Shown here piece after piece: positions 7,197-14,903 of a DNA stretch of 15,548 nt. Under the pieces are notes generated by a model, which was not told where the DNA came from, did not search any database, and saw only the letters and a list, made by a program, of their open reading frames with translations. Source of the stretch: CAVOBC01 sp963693635 (GTDB lineage: Bacteria > Pseudomonadota > Gammaproteobacteria > Pseudomonadales > Azotimanducaceae); contig CAVOBC010000076.1 of the NCBI GenBank assembly GCA_963693635.1, positions 1 to 15,548 of the forward strand. Direction: 5' to 3'. Positions within the stretch are counted from its first letter, which is position 1, and each line of letters starts with the position of its first letter. The position numbers and the translations under genes are program-made.

Positions 7197-8018
7197 TTAG
7201 CCGCGGCGAGGCTCTTCCCGCCGACGAAGCAGTGCAAAGCCCGCCGCAAAAACAATCGTTAGAACCACAAAAATTGTTCCAAGCACGTTGACGGCAGGAC
7301 TGAGGCCAAAGCGCATGCGCGAACCGATCTCGGTTACCAGCGTATGTGATCCACCAATCGAGAATATCGTGGTGTTGTAATTCTCAAACGACTGCAAAAA
7401 AGCGATGACTGCGGCCGTTGCAATGGTCGGCATCAGAAACGGCAGCGTAATGCGGCGGAAAACCTGGGCGTGGGTTGCACCGAGGTCAAACGCCGCTTCC
7501 GCCAGTGCCAGATCCTGACGTTCCAGGCGCGCGATGAAGAGCAGCATTGCGTACGACGAAATGTAAGTCGTCTGGGCAACCGCCGCGGTGAACAAACCGC
7601 CAACCACACCGCCCTCGCGCCAGAACACCAGCGTCGAGATACCCAAAATGATCCCCGGCGTCAGAATCGGCGACACCATGATGGCGTACAAGAGGCTGTT
7701 GTACCGTGACTCGACGCGCGTCAACACCAACGCGCCCGCAAGCCCGACCGGCAGCGAGATCACAATGACCCCAGCGGCGATCAGCAACGAGTTGACGAGT
7801 CCTTGCCACATACGAGCATCGTCAGCCAGAACCCCGAACCACCGCCACGTGAAGCCGCGCCAAACCGTGACTGACGGCGGCGAAAACTCGTTGAATCCCG
7901 CCGCCATCATCAGGATCAGCGGCAGGAACATATAGGCGAAGAAGATCACCAGATAGACGTTGAGAAGCGTTCGACTGCCGCTCACCGCACCGCGCCTGCG
8001 ACAGCCGTCATGGCGCAA
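7197..8018 (-). CDS. potC: ABC transporter permease, PotC-like (polyamine-type importer)
   Basis: Inner-membrane permease of the spermidine/putrescine (PotBC) family, about 260-273 residues. About six hydrophobic spans can be read, the first at LLNVYLVIFFAYMFLPLILM. The cytoplasmic EAA loop that docks onto the ATPase is clear: LAEAAFDLGATHAQVFRRIT, then LPFLMPT. The start is uncertain. The far-upstream choice is TTG at 8018, overlapping potB by 11 nt; GTG at 7985 (Val12) is an alternative that removes an odd arginine-rich leader (MRHDGCRRRG). It is the last gene of the operon. Substrate is inferred from family and operon: putrescine, spermidine or a similar small cation. Confidence 0.9.
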   Translation of the reverse strand: MRHDGCRRRGAVSGSRTLLNVYLVIFFAYMFLPLILMMAAGFNEFSPPSVTVWRGFTWRWFGVLADDARMWQGLVNSLLIAAGVIVISLPVGLAGALVLTRVESRYNSLLYAIMVSPILTPGIILGISTLVFWREGGVVGGLFTAAVAQTTYISSYAMLLFIARLERQDLALAEAAFDLGATHAQVFRRITLPFLMPTIATAAVIAFLQSFENYNTTIFSIGGSHTLVTEIGSRMRFGLSPAVNVLGTIFVVLTIVFAAGFALLRRREEPRRG

Positions 8019-9057
8019 TGTCCCTGATGCCGACTTTGAAGACGCGCATCATCAGAAAGACGAAGAGGACACACGCAACCAGCAGCGTAAACGCATACGC
8101 GGCGCCGCCGTTCCAGTTGTTGGACTCAAAGAATTTGTTGTAGATGAGTTGCGTAAACCACGGCTCAGCGACGCCGCGGGTCATGATGTACGGCACCGAA
8201 TAGGAACCTGCCGCCAGCATGAACGTCATGATGCAGCCCACCGCGATGCCGGGCCTTGCGTGCGGCAGAATGATACGCCGGTGGATCTGCCACATCGGCG
8301 CGCCCATGTCCCGCGCGGCCTCAACCTGGGAAAAGTCGAGGGTGCTGACGGTGTTGTAGATTGGAAACACCATGAACAGGACATACGCGTAGACCATGGC
8401 GATGAACACGCCCGCCCCACTCTCAAGAAACGGAACGGCATCCCAACCCAGCGCGCCCAACAGCAGGTTGGCCACGCCGTTGTAGTTAAGAATCATGAGC
8501 CAGGCAAAGACCCGCAATAGTTCATTGATGGAATAGGGCACGATCAGGCCGAGCATGAGGATCGCCGCTTTTCCCGGTGTCGCCAGCCGTGCGACCGTGT
8601 AGGCAACGGGATAGCACACGACGAACGCGATGACCGTCACGGCGACAGCCGCAGCAATCGTCTTCAGGAAAATAAAAAAGTGCGACCTGCCCATTCCAGC
8701 GTAATTGCGCAAGGAGTAGACCTTTCGCGGCACTGACTCGACCGCTTCGAGATCACGAATCTGCCGCTCGATTCCCGCGATCTGCTCGTCAATCCTCGCA
8801 ATCTCGTTGTCCCGGCTCACACCAGGACCTCGCGCGCCGGCGTCGTCGCGATCAAACCCCAGCATATCGATATCATTATAGTATCTATCGATGTCCGCTG
8901 ATATCGCAGCCGCCGCACCGCCCCGGTCGATATACCAGAGGGACTGCTCCACCATGATCAATTGGGGACCGACAATCATGCCGATGATCCAGATACTGAC
9001 GAGCAGGAGAACAGCAGTGCCCATGGTCGGTCCGAATGCACGACCGAGCGCGTTCAT
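8008..9057 (-). CDS. potB: ABC transporter permease, PotB-like, with long extracytoplasmic loop
   Basis: Inner-membrane permease, 349 residues, longer than the classic PotB of about 275-285. The first span is at about 14-36 (TAVLLLVSIWIIGMIVG) and the next begins near 127 (FFIFLKTIAAAVAVTVIAF). Between them lies an extracytoplasmic loop of some 85 residues. It contains a short coiled coil at 82-107, with I86, I89, I93, I96, I100 and L103 spaced 3-4-3-4-3. The EAA loop (VEAARDMGAPMWQIHRRII, LPHARPGI) is present. The ATG overlaps the PotA stop as ATGA, a sign of translational coupling. It would form the channel with PotC and be powered by PotA. Confidence 0.9.
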   Translation of the reverse strand: MNALGRAFGPTMGTAVLLLVSIWIIGMIVGPQLIMVEQSLWYIDRGGAAAAISADIDRYYNDIDMLGFDRDDAGARGPGVSRDNEIARIDEQIAGIERQIRDLEAVESVPRKVYSLRNYAGMGRSHFFIFLKTIAAAVAVTVIAFVVCYPVAYTVARLATPGKAAILMLGLIVPYSINELLRVFAWLMILNYNGVANLLLGALGWDAVPFLESGAGVFIAMVYAYVLFMVFPIYNTVSTLDFSQVEAARDMGAPMWQIHRRIILPHARPGIAVGCIMTFMLAAGSYSVPYIMTRGVAEPWFTQLIYNKFFESNNWNGGAAYAFTLLVACVLFVFLMMRVFKVGIRDIAP

Positions 9058-10205
9058 GCGCCACTGTCGTCCGCAGGACGGCGCGCCGGCAGGACCAACG
9101 CATCGGCGGCCGTGAACCCAATCGCACAGGACGAACCCACTTCATGGGCGCCCGCCCCATTCGGCGCGTGCACCATCCATCGATGCTTGCCGCGCCGAAA
9201 AAACAGGTTGACGAACGGCCCCTCCAGATCCCGACGCTCGAATTGAACTTCGATGCGATTAACTGCGCCCCCTACCAGGTGGTCCGTGCGGTTCGCCTGG
9301 CCGACTCCGGCGCCGGGGCCCGACAGCACTTGCGTCTTTTCAGGCCGGACAAAGGCAATGGCATCCGAGCCAACGGCCAGCTTCTGTGGGTTGGATCCGT
9401 GCACTTTTCCCGCGGATGTCTCGATGACCGCGTCGCCCGCGTTGTCGCTGATGATCTTGCCCGGAAACGCGTTGTTGGCGCCGACGAACGTCGCCACAAA
9501 AGCGGAGGTCGGTGCGCTATAGATCGCATCGCCGGTCCCGACCTGTTCAATGCGCCCGTCCACCATCACAGCAATACGATCGGACATCGTCAGGGCCTCA
9601 CCCTGATCGTGTGTAATGTAGATGAAGGTGACGCCGGTCTTGCGCTGTATGTCCCGAAGCTCCGAACGCATGCGTTGCCGGAGCTTGAGGTCGAGCGCCG
9701 ACAACGGCTCATCGAGCAACAACACGGATGGTTCCACCGCCAACGCGCGCGCTACTGCGACCCGTTGACGTTGCCCTCCGGAAAGCGCGTCCGGCTTCTT
9801 GTCCCCCTGGTCACCGAGGGCCACGAGATCGAGCAGTTCCTGCGCCCTGCCGCGGCGCTTGTCCCGGTTCCAGCCCCGCATCTCGAGCCCGAAGGCGACG
9901 TTCTCCCAGACCGACATCAGCGGAAAGAGGGCCAGACTCTGAAAGATGAGCGCGGTCGGCCGCGCCTGCGGACCGACCCCGAGCATGGACCTGCCGCCGA
10001 TTTTCACATCACCGCTGGTGGGTTCCAAAAACCCGGAAATCGTTCGCAACAGGGTCGTTTTACCGCATCCGGAAGGTCCAAGTATCGAGAAGAACTCACC
10101 GGCCCTGACCGTCAGATTCGTGGCATGCACCGCGGTAAAGTCGCCAAAGCGCACGCACGTGTCCTTCAACTCGACATCAACCCCGCGGCCACTGTCCCGA
10201 GTCAA
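9054..10205 (-). CDS. potA: ABC transporter ATP-binding protein, PotA-like
   Basis: The 383-residue ATPase that powers the importer from the cytoplasmic face. The Walker A motif GPSGCGKTT is at 43-51, the Q-loop at Q89, the signature LSGGQ at 141-145, Walker B LLLDE ending at E166, the D-loop SALD, and the switch histidine H199 (ITHDQGEA). All catalytic residues look intact. After about residue 235 comes the C-terminal TOBE-like regulatory region typical of PotA/MalK-type ATPases. The start appears to be TTG at 10205, with GAGAGGGA about seven bases upstream; no better ATG lies nearby. The gap to potD is 36 nt, and its stop overlaps the potB start. Confidence 0.93.
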   Translation of the reverse strand: MTRDSGRGVDVELKDTCVRFGDFTAVHATNLTVRAGEFFSILGPSGCGKTTLLRTISGFLEPTSGDVKIGGRSMLGVGPQARPTALIFQSLALFPLMSVWENVAFGLEMRGWNRDKRRGRAQELLDLVALGDQGDKKPDALSGGQRQRVAVARALAVEPSVLLLDEPLSALDLKLRQRMRSELRDIQRKTGVTFIYITHDQGEALTMSDRIAVMVDGRIEQVGTGDAIYSAPTSAFVATFVGANNAFPGKIISDNAGDAVIETSAGKVHGSNPQKLAVGSDAIAFVRPEKTQVLSGPGAGVGQANRTDHLVGGAVNRIEVQFERRDLEGPFVNLFFRRGKHRWMVHAPNGAGAHEVGSSCAIGFTAADALVLPARRPADDSGA

Positions 10206-10241
10206 ACCTGCTTCCCTCTCAACGCTTGCAGGGCTGGTCCA

Positions 10242-11366
10242 TTAGAGCGCGGCAATTTTCTCAACGTACTCCTGACGCACCCCGGAGAACCACGGGGTGA
10301 ACATCGGCCACCACCACAGATTGTCAATCGCACCATCCGGGTAGGCCATCTCAAAGGCCCGCCGGTTTTGTTCCGACAGGTGTGCATCAGCGCCCCGCGC
10401 TGCGGTGTTGTAACCCGTATTGTTGGCATGCACGGCCCCCATCTCCGGGGTCAGCAGGAAGTTGATGAGTTCGTAAGCCTGATCAACATTGGTCGCGCCG
10501 GATGGAATCGCCATTGTGTCCATCCACGCCAGCGCGCCCTCTTTCGGCGCGACATAGGTCCACGTGCTGTCAACTTCATTGTGCAATTTGATGCCTGTCG
10601 TGTCCCAGGTCTGGCCGAGGGTACAGCCGGAGTCCGTAAATGCGGTCGTTGCCTCTGTCGCATTGTTCCAAAACGCACCGATGTTGCGCTTGTGCGGTTT
10701 GAGGAATCGCAGGCACTCATCGAAAATGCGCCGTGTGTCCGCTTCGGATCGGTAGAGGTCCATTGCCCGGTTCGATGGCACCTGCCCGGTCGCGTCAAGG
10801 TACAGGGCCAGCGTCACAATAAGCGACTTCTGGCGGGCCGCAACCTTCCCCGCAAGTCCGCTGCCCCAAAGATCACCGTAGGAAACCGGACCAGCGAAAC
10901 TGTGGACGGCGCTGTTGTATGTCATCCCCTCCGTGCCCCAGTTAAATGGCACGAGATGCCGCTTGCCGCGCTTGGCGGCACCCAGTCGTCGGGAACTGCG
11001 CCAAAGCGCGGGTTGAATCTGATCGACCCGCACACGGGACTCGTCAATCACGGCAAGTAATTCACCCTCGTCATAGTCCGGGCGCGTGTCTACCGATGGA
11101 AAAATAAGATCGAAGCCTTTGCCGCCGGCCGCTCTCAGCTTGCTCTGCGCTTCTTCGTTAGATCCATAGGTTGAGAGATTGATCACAATGCCAGTCTTGT
11201 TGGCGAAGGCCTGGCGCATGTTCTCCTGAATGTAGTCCCCCCAGGCAAAGACATTCACTTCGCCCGACGATGCGAGCGACCGCGCGCTAGTAAAGGACGC
11301 AGTTGCGGCGATGCCGCCGACGGTTGCGGCTCGCAACAGTTGTCGTCGAGTGATCTCTGCTGCCAT
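10242..11366 (-). CDS. potD: Polyamine-type ABC transporter substrate-binding protein, PotD-like
   Basis: The 374-residue periplasmic receptor of the importer. The N-terminus is a twin-arginine signal (T-R-R-Q-L-L at 6-11, a hydrophobic run, then SARSLASSG), so export is probably by the Tat system, which handles folded proteins. The mature part opens with EVNVFAWGDYIQENMRQAF, the family's first strand and helix, and later has FDLIFPSVDTRPDY, HLVPFNWGTEGMTYNS and a C-terminal PDGAIDNLWWWPMFTPWFSG. It is first in the operon, and binding-protein genes in first position are often the most expressed. Relatives of this family bind putrescine, spermidine, or other small cations and amines, so the exact ligand is open. 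Confidence 0.9.
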   Translation of the reverse strand: MAAEITRRQLLRAATVGGIAATASFTSARSLASSGEVNVFAWGDYIQENMRQAFANKTGIVINLSTYGSNEEAQSKLRAAGGKGFDLIFPSVDTRPDYDEGELLAVIDESRVRVDQIQPALWRSSRRLGAAKRGKRHLVPFNWGTEGMTYNSAVHSFAGPVSYGDLWGSGLAGKVAARQKSLIVTLALYLDATGQVPSNRAMDLYRSEADTRRIFDECLRFLKPHKRNIGAFWNNATEATTAFTDSGCTLGQTWDTTGIKLHNEVDSTWTYVAPKEGALAWMDTMAIPSGATNVDQAYELINFLLTPEMGAVHANNTGYNTAARGADAHLSEQNRRAFEMAYPDGAIDNLWWWPMFTPWFSGVRQEYVEKIAAL

Positions 11367-11523
11367 GTCTTATAGTCCGAGCATTGCCCAATGGAGCCTG
11401 AACCCAGCCAAGGTGGTTGGGGCTTTCGGGAAACTAGCACGTTTCACGCGGCGAGAGCGGACGTCGCTGTCAAGTTTAATCGCAGGGTCCACAAGCGCGC
11501 GAAACCGCTCGCGTGTCCGACAT

Positions 11524-12205
11524 TTAGCCCGGCAGGGTGACGAAGAACGTTGATCCCTTAGCCTCTTCACTCTCAAACCAGATCTTGCCGCCATGCATCT
11601 CGACCAACCGACGCGAGATATTAAGACCGAGACCAGTGCCGGGCATCTTGCCCTTGCGCTGCGCGCTAAGGGAAGAGAACCGTTCGAACACCTCCGCGTG
11701 TTGAGCCGCCGGAATGCCCGAATCCTGAGCGCGCACCTCGATCCGGACACCACCGTCAGCACGCGTGGTGATCACCTGGATTTCTGCATCGTCACCAGAG
11801 AACGTTGCGGCGTTGGAGACGAGGTTGGTCACCCCCTGAATCATTCGAGGTTCATCAAAGGAGACTTCGGGCAGCGCATCGTTCAGCTGTAGCTTCACCG
11901 TCACGTAGCAACGGTGAACGTAGTCGTCCCTCGCCTCAACCGCAGTCCGGACCACCACGTTAATTTCACCATAGGACTTGTCGATGCTAATCCTTCCCGC
12001 TTCGAGTCACGAGAAGTCGAGGATGTCGTTGACGATGCCGGTCAGGCGCTCTGCATTGCTGAGCGCCGCTGCAGTCAGCCGCTCTTTTTTGTCGGGCTGA
12101 GTGTCAAACACCCCGGATTCCAGTACCGACAAGCTGCCGTAGATCGACGTCAATGGCGTGCGTAACTCGTGCGGCAGGTTGCTGAAAAAGTGCCTTCGTG
12201 CCCTT
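11524..12205 (-). pseudogene. Sensor histidine kinase remnant (HisKA + ATPase)
   Basis: Reading the minus strand, an H-box NLPHELRTPLTSIYG (phospho-acceptor His codon at 12169-12171) leads through a dimerisation helix to NDILDFS. There TGA at 12007-12009 interrupts, and the same frame continues as LEAGRISIDKSYGE into the ATPase domain. Relatives have 'DFS(R/K)LEAG', so a CGA-to-TGA change is likely. The ATPase part has an N-box (MIQGVTNLVSNAATFS) and G2 GTGLGLNIS, but the G1 region (DSGIPAAQ) is worn. Everything before the H-box is missing or out of frame: a TAA and a shift lie near 12215, then the repeats begin. The sensor half is lost. It is unlikely to work as a kinase, and no partner response regulator is in view. 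Confidence 0.85.
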
Positions 12206-12333
12206 CCATTACTTTCTTAAGGAGCTTGCATCCGCGGCCTCAATCCACGAGACAGCATCGCCCGCTATCATCCTCACATCAATCCAACGACTCTGACGCA
12301 CCGATTTTTTGTGCGTCTGTTCAATGCACCCTC

Positions 12334-12560
12334 TTAGTGCGCTACTTTCTGCGCTACTTGGTTCTTGTCCCAAAATTGCCACCCTGACAATTCTTGGGAG
12401 TCGGTTTGCAAGCAAACCTCGCATGTTCTTGCAGAAAAGAGGCTTGCAGAAACGAGGCCTGCGGAAAATGGCGGTGCATCCCTGCACCGCACGCCGTGCC
12501 CGCCCCAGAACGGAGTGCTGGGACAGGAACTACTTAGTGCGCTATTTAGCGCGCTACTTG
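12334..12560 (+). repeat. Direct repeat pair (27 bp) 200 bp apart
   Basis: Bases 12334-12360 and 12534-12560 match at 23 of 27 positions (ttagtgcgcta...gcgctacttg). The first abuts gttcttgtcc (12361-12370). The second follows ggacaggaac (12521-12530) after three bases. Those two decamers are near-perfect inverted copies (9 of 10) and bracket a 170-bp block that contains repeat copy B. Confidence 0.65.
12360..12489 (-). repeat. Dispersed ~130-bp repeat, copy B (inverted relative to copy A)
   Basis: The reverse strand matches copy A over its whole length with few gaps. The 42-nt core (12383-12424) differs at one base from copy A. It includes the perfect hairpin ggtttgc-aa-gcaaacc (12403-12418). 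Three 15-bp units follow on the plus strand: ttgcagaaaagaggc (12429-12443), ttgcagaaacgaggc (12444-12458) and a diverged third (12459-12473). Confidence 0.85.
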
Positions 12561-12585
12561 TTCGCACGTATTTACGCCCCGCCTT

Positions 12586-12605
12586 ACTAAAGACCGCACT
12601 TTAGT
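12586..12605. other. Small stem-loop
   Basis: actaaag, a six-base loop, then ctttagt make a perfect 7-bp stem. It lies about 90 bases beyond the stop of the SDR gene. No run of T follows on either strand, so it is a poor intrinsic terminator. It may simply be part of the repeat-rich block. Confidence 0.35.
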
Positions 12606-12691
12606 CCAGATGTGTGCAGCGCCGGGCAGGAATCAGCGATTTAACCCACCCACCCGACAGACGCAGGAACAAGCGACGGGTTGAACATGCG

Positions 12692-13495
12692 TCAGATCTT
12701 CGCGGCAACCCCTCCATCCACATTGATCATCTCTCCCGTGATGAAACGGGATTCGTCACACGACAGAAAAAGGACAAGGTTCGCCACATCCGTGGGCAGA
12801 CCCGGCCCCTGCACTATCTGCGCAAAGTCGAACATCTTCTCAAACACGTGGTGCCCACCGTCGGCATCCTTGCTGGTGCCACCGGTCGCACCGGGCGTCA
12901 GAATCTGACCCGGGCGCACGCAATTGACGCGGATGTTACTCTCCCCGCCGATGCCCGCCATGTAGCGCGTAAGCGCGTCAACCCCGGCCTTTGCCGCATA
13001 GTACGACGACGACGTCGCGCCGAAAGCTTCCTTCATTTTCGGACTGAAACCGCGCTGTGCCGCGAGCGACGACATGTTGACGACGGCGCCGCCACCCGCT
13101 GCGACGAGATGCGGCCACACCGCCTGGCTGACGAAGAACGTGCCGGTCAGGTTGGTGTGAATAACCCGCAGCCACTCGTCTACGGGCTCGTTGGGAAAGC
13201 TGCTGCCAGCACCGCCCCCGGCGTTGTTGAACAGAACGTCAATGCGTCCGTGCGTCTCGGCCGCGGCGCTGACTGCCACCTGAACCGAATCGTTGTCGCC
13301 CACATCGCAGGCGATAAACGTCGCCTCCCCACCGTCGCTTCGTATCGCCGCAGCGACCGCCTGGCCCTGCTCCTCGCGCCGAGCCATCAGAATGACCTTG
13401 GCGCCTTCCCGCGCGAACACCTGGCCCGTCGTTTCACCGATGCCACTGTTGCCACCGGTGACAACTGCAACCTTGCCCTTCAGTCGATCTCCCAC
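12692..13495 (-). CDS. SDR-family oxidoreductase (FabG-like)
   Basis: A 267-residue classical short-chain dehydrogenase/reductase that would oxidise an alcohol or reduce a ketone with a nicotinamide cofactor in the cytoplasm. The cofactor motif TGGNSGIG is at 13-20 and NNAG at 90-93. The active site has Ser in NMSS (about 142-143) and YxxxK at Y165/K169 (SSYYAAKAGV). The C-terminus (FITGEMINVDGG) is typical. Two arginines after the second strand (LMARRE) suggest NADPH. The start is GTG with AAGGAGAG seven bases upstream. It is divergent from the LLM oxidoreductase across about 300 bases, so the two may share control. The substrate is unknown. Confidence 0.92.
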   Translation of the reverse strand: MGDRLKGKVAVVTGGNSGIGETTGQVFAREGAKVILMARREEQGQAVAAAIRSDGGEATFIACDVGDNDSVQVAVSAAAETHGRIDVLFNNAGGGAGSSFPNEPVDEWLRVIHTNLTGTFFVSQAVWPHLVAAGGGAVVNMSSLAAQRGFSPKMKEAFGATSSSYYAAKAGVDALTRYMAGIGGESNIRVNCVRPGQILTPGATGGTSKDADGGHHVFEKMFDFAQIVQGPGLPTDVANLVLFLSCDESRFITGEMINVDGGVAAKI

Positions 13496-13794
13496 AATTT
13501 CTCTCCTTCGCTCGTTTGGGTTGAGCCGTCAACGTCACGACGGCAGTTTCTTCTTTCGCAGAGGCCCGATAGTACGGACCCGGTCAAAACGGGACAACCA
13601 CGGACCCCGGAGTCTCCCGGCGACACCACAGGTACGGCATGAACGGCGCAGGATGGATGGCAAGAGGGCAGACCCGCAAACGACAGGCTTGCAAACGACT
13701 GACTCGGCAAAGGACAGGCTCAGCAAAAGACGGCTCGACAAAGGACAGGTATAGTGCGTCGCCAACATCAGTGATGCAGATTTTTGGAGAACCA
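13496..13794. other. Divergent intergenic region between SDR and LLM genes
   Basis: The gap should hold both promoters. I could not pick confident -35/-10 boxes. It contains the tandem array at 13682-13750, and an open frame continues from 13639 through that array into the LLM gene. The array therefore could be mistaken for coding sequence. Confidence 0.5.
13682..13750 (+). repeat. 15-16-bp tandem array upstream of the LLM oxidoreductase
   Basis: Four units follow one another and a fifth is cut short: gacaggcttgcaaac (13682-13696), gactgactcggcaaag (13697-13712), gacaggctcagcaaaa (13713-13728), gacggctcgacaaag (13729-13743), gacaggt (13744-13750). Reversed, the pattern CTTTTGCTGAGCCTGTC resembles the CTTTTCTGCAAGCCTC units of repeat copies A and B. 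Confidence 0.75.
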
Positions 13795-14781
13795 ATGACC
13801 GACAAGACCCCCCTGGGCGTGACCTTCGGCAGCCTCGCCGTGCTGGGTCCCCGCGCGATCATCGACGTCGCAAACAAAGCCCGTGATCTCGGCTATCGCT
13901 CCATTTGGACCGTTGAAGCTAACGGCACCGATGCGTTCTCGCTGCTGGCCGCTGTCTCCGCTGTCGCTCCTGAACTATCACTCGGGACCGGGATCGTGCC
14001 CGTGCAATTGCGAACCCCCACGCTGACCGCCATGAGTGCGGCAACCTTGCAAGCGCTCAGCCCGGACGCCGACATCTGGCTCGGGCTCGGCGTCTCTGCG
14101 CCGGGTGTGTTGCAACAACATGGCGAGACGGTGCCCGATCGCCCCATAGCGATGATGCGCGAATACGTGGCCCTGCTGCGCGAATGTCTGTCCGGCGAGT
14201 CTGTGACCTTTGAAGGCGACTTCTGGCAAGTGAAACGATTTCGCCTCGGCGTGCGGCTTGGCGAGCGCCGCCCGCGGATCGTGATGGCTGCCTTAAATCC
14301 CCAGATGCTGCGCCTGGCCGGCGAGATCGCAGACGGCGTGCTCCTGAATTACCTGCCATCCAACCATGTCGCACCGTCCATAGAACGCGTGCGCCGGGGC
14401 GGCGACGCGACCATCTTTGCCTACGTTCATGCCTGCGTCGGCGAACTGGAAACCGCCGCGAGGTCGGCCCGACGCGACCTCTTCGGCTATGCCATGGCCG
14501 ATGGCTATGCCCGGATGTTCCGAGCTGCGGGATTCGGGGACGAAATCGACGAGTTGCGTGAGCGCCAGGCCGCACGGGATCGCGACGGTGCGACGGCCGC
14601 GGTCTCGGAACGCATGATTCAGGCTATCAACTTCATCGGCGACGAGGCCGGAGTGACCGCATTCACACGGCAGTACATCGATGCCGGCGTACAGCATCCC
14701 GTCCTGATGCCTATGCCCTGGGGCACAGATCGGCTAGCGACGACCTGGGCGACGATGCAAGCCGCCGCTGCAGCGATTTAG
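13795..14781 (+). CDS. LLM-class flavin-dependent oxidoreductase (luciferase-like/F420-type)
   Basis: A 328-residue TIM-barrel enzyme of the luciferase-like monooxygenase superfamily, which uses FMN or coenzyme F420. It opens with a family strand (LGVTFGSLAVLGPRAIIDVANKARDLGYRSIWTVEA), then the typical LGTGIVPVQLRTPTLTAMSAATL and GLGVSAPG. Later come the EYVALLRECLSGE and FEGDFW segments, and RPRIVMAALNPQMLRLAGEIADGVLLNYL. F420 versus FMN cannot be told here. I chose ATG 13795 because GGAGA lies just before it and homology begins there. The open frame extends to 13639, but those 52 residues are translated tandem repeat. It is divergent from the SDR gene and convergent with the P450 remnant. 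Confidence 0.9.
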   Translation: MTDKTPLGVTFGSLAVLGPRAIIDVANKARDLGYRSIWTVEANGTDAFSLLAAVSAVAPELSLGTGIVPVQLRTPTLTAMSAATLQALSPDADIWLGLGVSAPGVLQQHGETVPDRPIAMMREYVALLRECLSGESVTFEGDFWQVKRFRLGVRLGERRPRIVMAALNPQMLRLAGEIADGVLLNYLPSNHVAPSIERVRRGGDATIFAYVHACVGELETAARSARRDLFGYAMADGYARMFRAAGFGDEIDELRERQAARDRDGATAAVSERMIQAINFIGDEAGVTAFTRQYIDAGVQHPVLMPMPWGTDRLATTWATMQAAAAAI

Positions 14782-14802
14782 CGGTATCAACTGGATATAT
14801 TT

Positions 14803-14862
14803 GAGCCTTCAGCGAGAGACACATCAAGAGCCTTCAGCGAGAGACAACCTTCAGCGAGAGAG
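14803..14862 (+). repeat. Three direct repeats just after the LLM gene
   Basis: gagccttcagcgagagac occurs exactly at 14803-14820 and 14828-14845. A shorter third copy, ccttcagcgagag, is at 14848-14860. The units lie in the gap between two convergent genes, 22 bases after the LLM stop. The sequence is unlike the 15-bp units elsewhere, so this is probably an independent local duplication. Confidence 0.85.
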
Positions 14863-14903
14863 TCGTCAACGGGGAACGGATCAGATGCGGCCGGCCAAAA
14901 GCA

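Larger units (their letters stand above)
12206..12691. other. Gene-free, repeat-filled block
   Basis: About 485 bases without a supported gene, holding copy B of the dispersed repeat, a direct-repeat pair 200 bases apart, 15-bp tandem units and a small hairpin. Minus-strand reading near 12210-12290 (...RMIAGDAVSWIEAADASS) may be further decayed sequence of the histidine kinase, but this is only suggestive. Confidence 0.6.

Noticed and set aside
9036..11060. Very long open frame on the plus strand (674 codons)
   Set aside because: It lies opposite potA and potD, which have full sets of family motifs. Its own translation is arginine/histidine/proline-rich with no recognisable domain, typical of an antisense shadow in GC-rich DNA.
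12586..12605. Rho-independent terminator for the SDR gene
   Set aside because: The stem is AT-rich and has no T-tract after it on the minus strand.
12614..13642. Plus-strand open frame of 342 codons
   Set aside because: It is antisense to the SDR gene, which has intact TGxxxGIG, NNAG and YxxxK motifs, and it continues into the repeat-rich gap.
13682..13750. CRISPR array
   Set aside because: The units are 15-16 bp, adjacent and diverged, with no spacers, and no cas genes are seen. The same holds for the other tandem arrays.
13639..13794. N-terminal extension of the LLM oxidoreductase
   Set aside because: The 52 extra residues are translated from the tandem array. A ribosome binding site and the start of family similarity point to ATG 13795.
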